Source: Dichomitus squalens LYAD-421 SS1 (lineage: Eukaryota > Basidiomycota > Agaricomycetes > Polyporales > Polyporaceae). Taken from it: a stretch of DNA of 64,000 nt. The position numbers and the translations under genes were made by a program. The notes below the pieces were generated by a model, which made no database searches, was not told the DNA's origin, and was given only the letters and a program-made list of their open reading frames with translations. The stretch spans positions 4,877-68,876 of the forward strand of contig NW_006766978.1 in the NCBI RefSeq assembly GCF_000275845.1, written 5' to 3'. Position 1 is the first letter of the stretch. Every line of letters starts with the position of its first letter. Below are positions 63,683 to 64,000 of this stretch, one piece after another.

Positions 63683-64000
63683 ATGCCTTCTCAGCAAAAA
63701 GCACTCTACCTCGAGTCCAAAGGAGGACAACTTGTTGTGAACTTCACCGAGGTCCCCACACCTGGACCTGGGGAGCTGCTCGTCAAGGTCGAAGCTGCGG
63801 CGCTGAACCCGATCGATTGGCAAGTCCAGACCTTGGGTGTCTTCATCGAGAGGTATCCGTGCATTCTCGGCATCGACGGTGCCGGCACCGTCGTCCAATT
63901 AGGCGCAGGTGTGACGTCGTTTGTCGTGGGTGATCGAATGTAAGTGGCGATGATTGACATTTCCCTGTGGTGCTTCATGTTCAGGAAACCCAACCCAGTG
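63683..64000 (+). CDS. Zinc-type alcohol dehydrogenase/quinone-reductase-like MDR protein, 5' end only
   Basis: Exon 1 is 63683-63939, followed by an intron (63940-63984, GTAAGT..CAG) and the first bases of exon 2 at the window edge. The readable 85 residues form the start of a GroES-like domain: KALYLESKGGQLVVNFTEVP, PGPGELLVKVEAAALNPIDW, YPCILGIDGAGTVVQLGAGV and a GDR motif. This is the pattern of medium-chain dehydrogenase/reductases of the enoyl-reductase or quinone-oxidoreductase type, common in fungi and usually NADPH-dependent. The absence of a catalytic-zinc GHE motif (GIDGAG replaces GHEGAG) argues for the zinc-free subgroup. The nucleotide-binding half lies outside the window, so substrate class cannot be judged. 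Confidence 0.85.

Overview
The window reads as nuclear DNA of a GC-rich agaricomycete (Basidiomycota), probably a polypore. The evidence is many short introns (mostly 50-80 nt, GT..AG, with CTRAC-like branch points), basidiomycete-type gene content (F-box, HET, WD40 and CNH proteins, a many-exon P450) and dense gene packing. The order assignment is inference. No prokaryotic, viral or organellar genes and no CRISPR array were seen. Exon limits were read by eye and, except where noted, keep frame.

Layout. 0-2.6 kb: a dead 3' fragment of a membrane-protein gene in otherwise empty DNA. 2.6-11 kb: three complete minus-strand genes (a CAMKL kinase with KA1 halves, a short-chain dehydrogenase, an OTU deubiquitinase). 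11.3-12.8 kb: a 1,477-bp transposon with long terminal inverted repeats and a perfect 9-bp target duplication. It keeps only the first exons of two converging genes, DUF6589-like and RecQ-like helicase. 13-28 kb: mixed, with an F-box-like protein, the intact 584-aa membrane protein, a WD40 relic, a PH-CNH protein lacking its RhoGEF domain, an H2C2 integrase-type zinc-finger protein, a cysteine-rich secreted/anchored protein, a 695-bp MITE and a multiply broken paralogue of the membrane protein. 29-34 kb: a repeat with head-to-head tRNA-like units, a SUR7/PalI protein, histone H2A.Z and a small conserved fungal protein. 34.5-38.5 kb: a graveyard of HET-type, F-box and WD40 relics. 39.6-56.7 kb: a housekeeping block with mitochondrial RNA polymerase RPO41, an aldo-keto reductase, ATPase inhibitor IF1, ATP synthase subunit h, uroporphyrinogen-III synthase, citrate carrier, a second cysteine-rich protein and a P450. 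56.7-59.9 kb: empty. 59.9-63 kb: AP-1 beta-adaptin. The last bases hold the 5' end of a GroES-like MDR oxidoreductase.

Genes working together. RPO41, IF1, ATP14 and the citrate carrier make a loose mitochondrial cluster at 39.6-51.9 kb. IF1 and ATP14, an inhibitor and a subunit of the same F1Fo-ATP synthase, are head-to-head across 208 bp. HEM4 and the citrate carrier are head-to-head across 368 bp.

The most notable finding is the 11.3-12.8 kb element. Its two long TIRs each contain a hairpin whose inner stem has changed by compensatory substitutions while the 12-nt loop is identical. Its two gene stubs start at opposite ends and both stop at a splice donor. This suggests an internally deleted derivative of a larger DNA transposon carrying a DUF6589 protein and a RecQ helicase.
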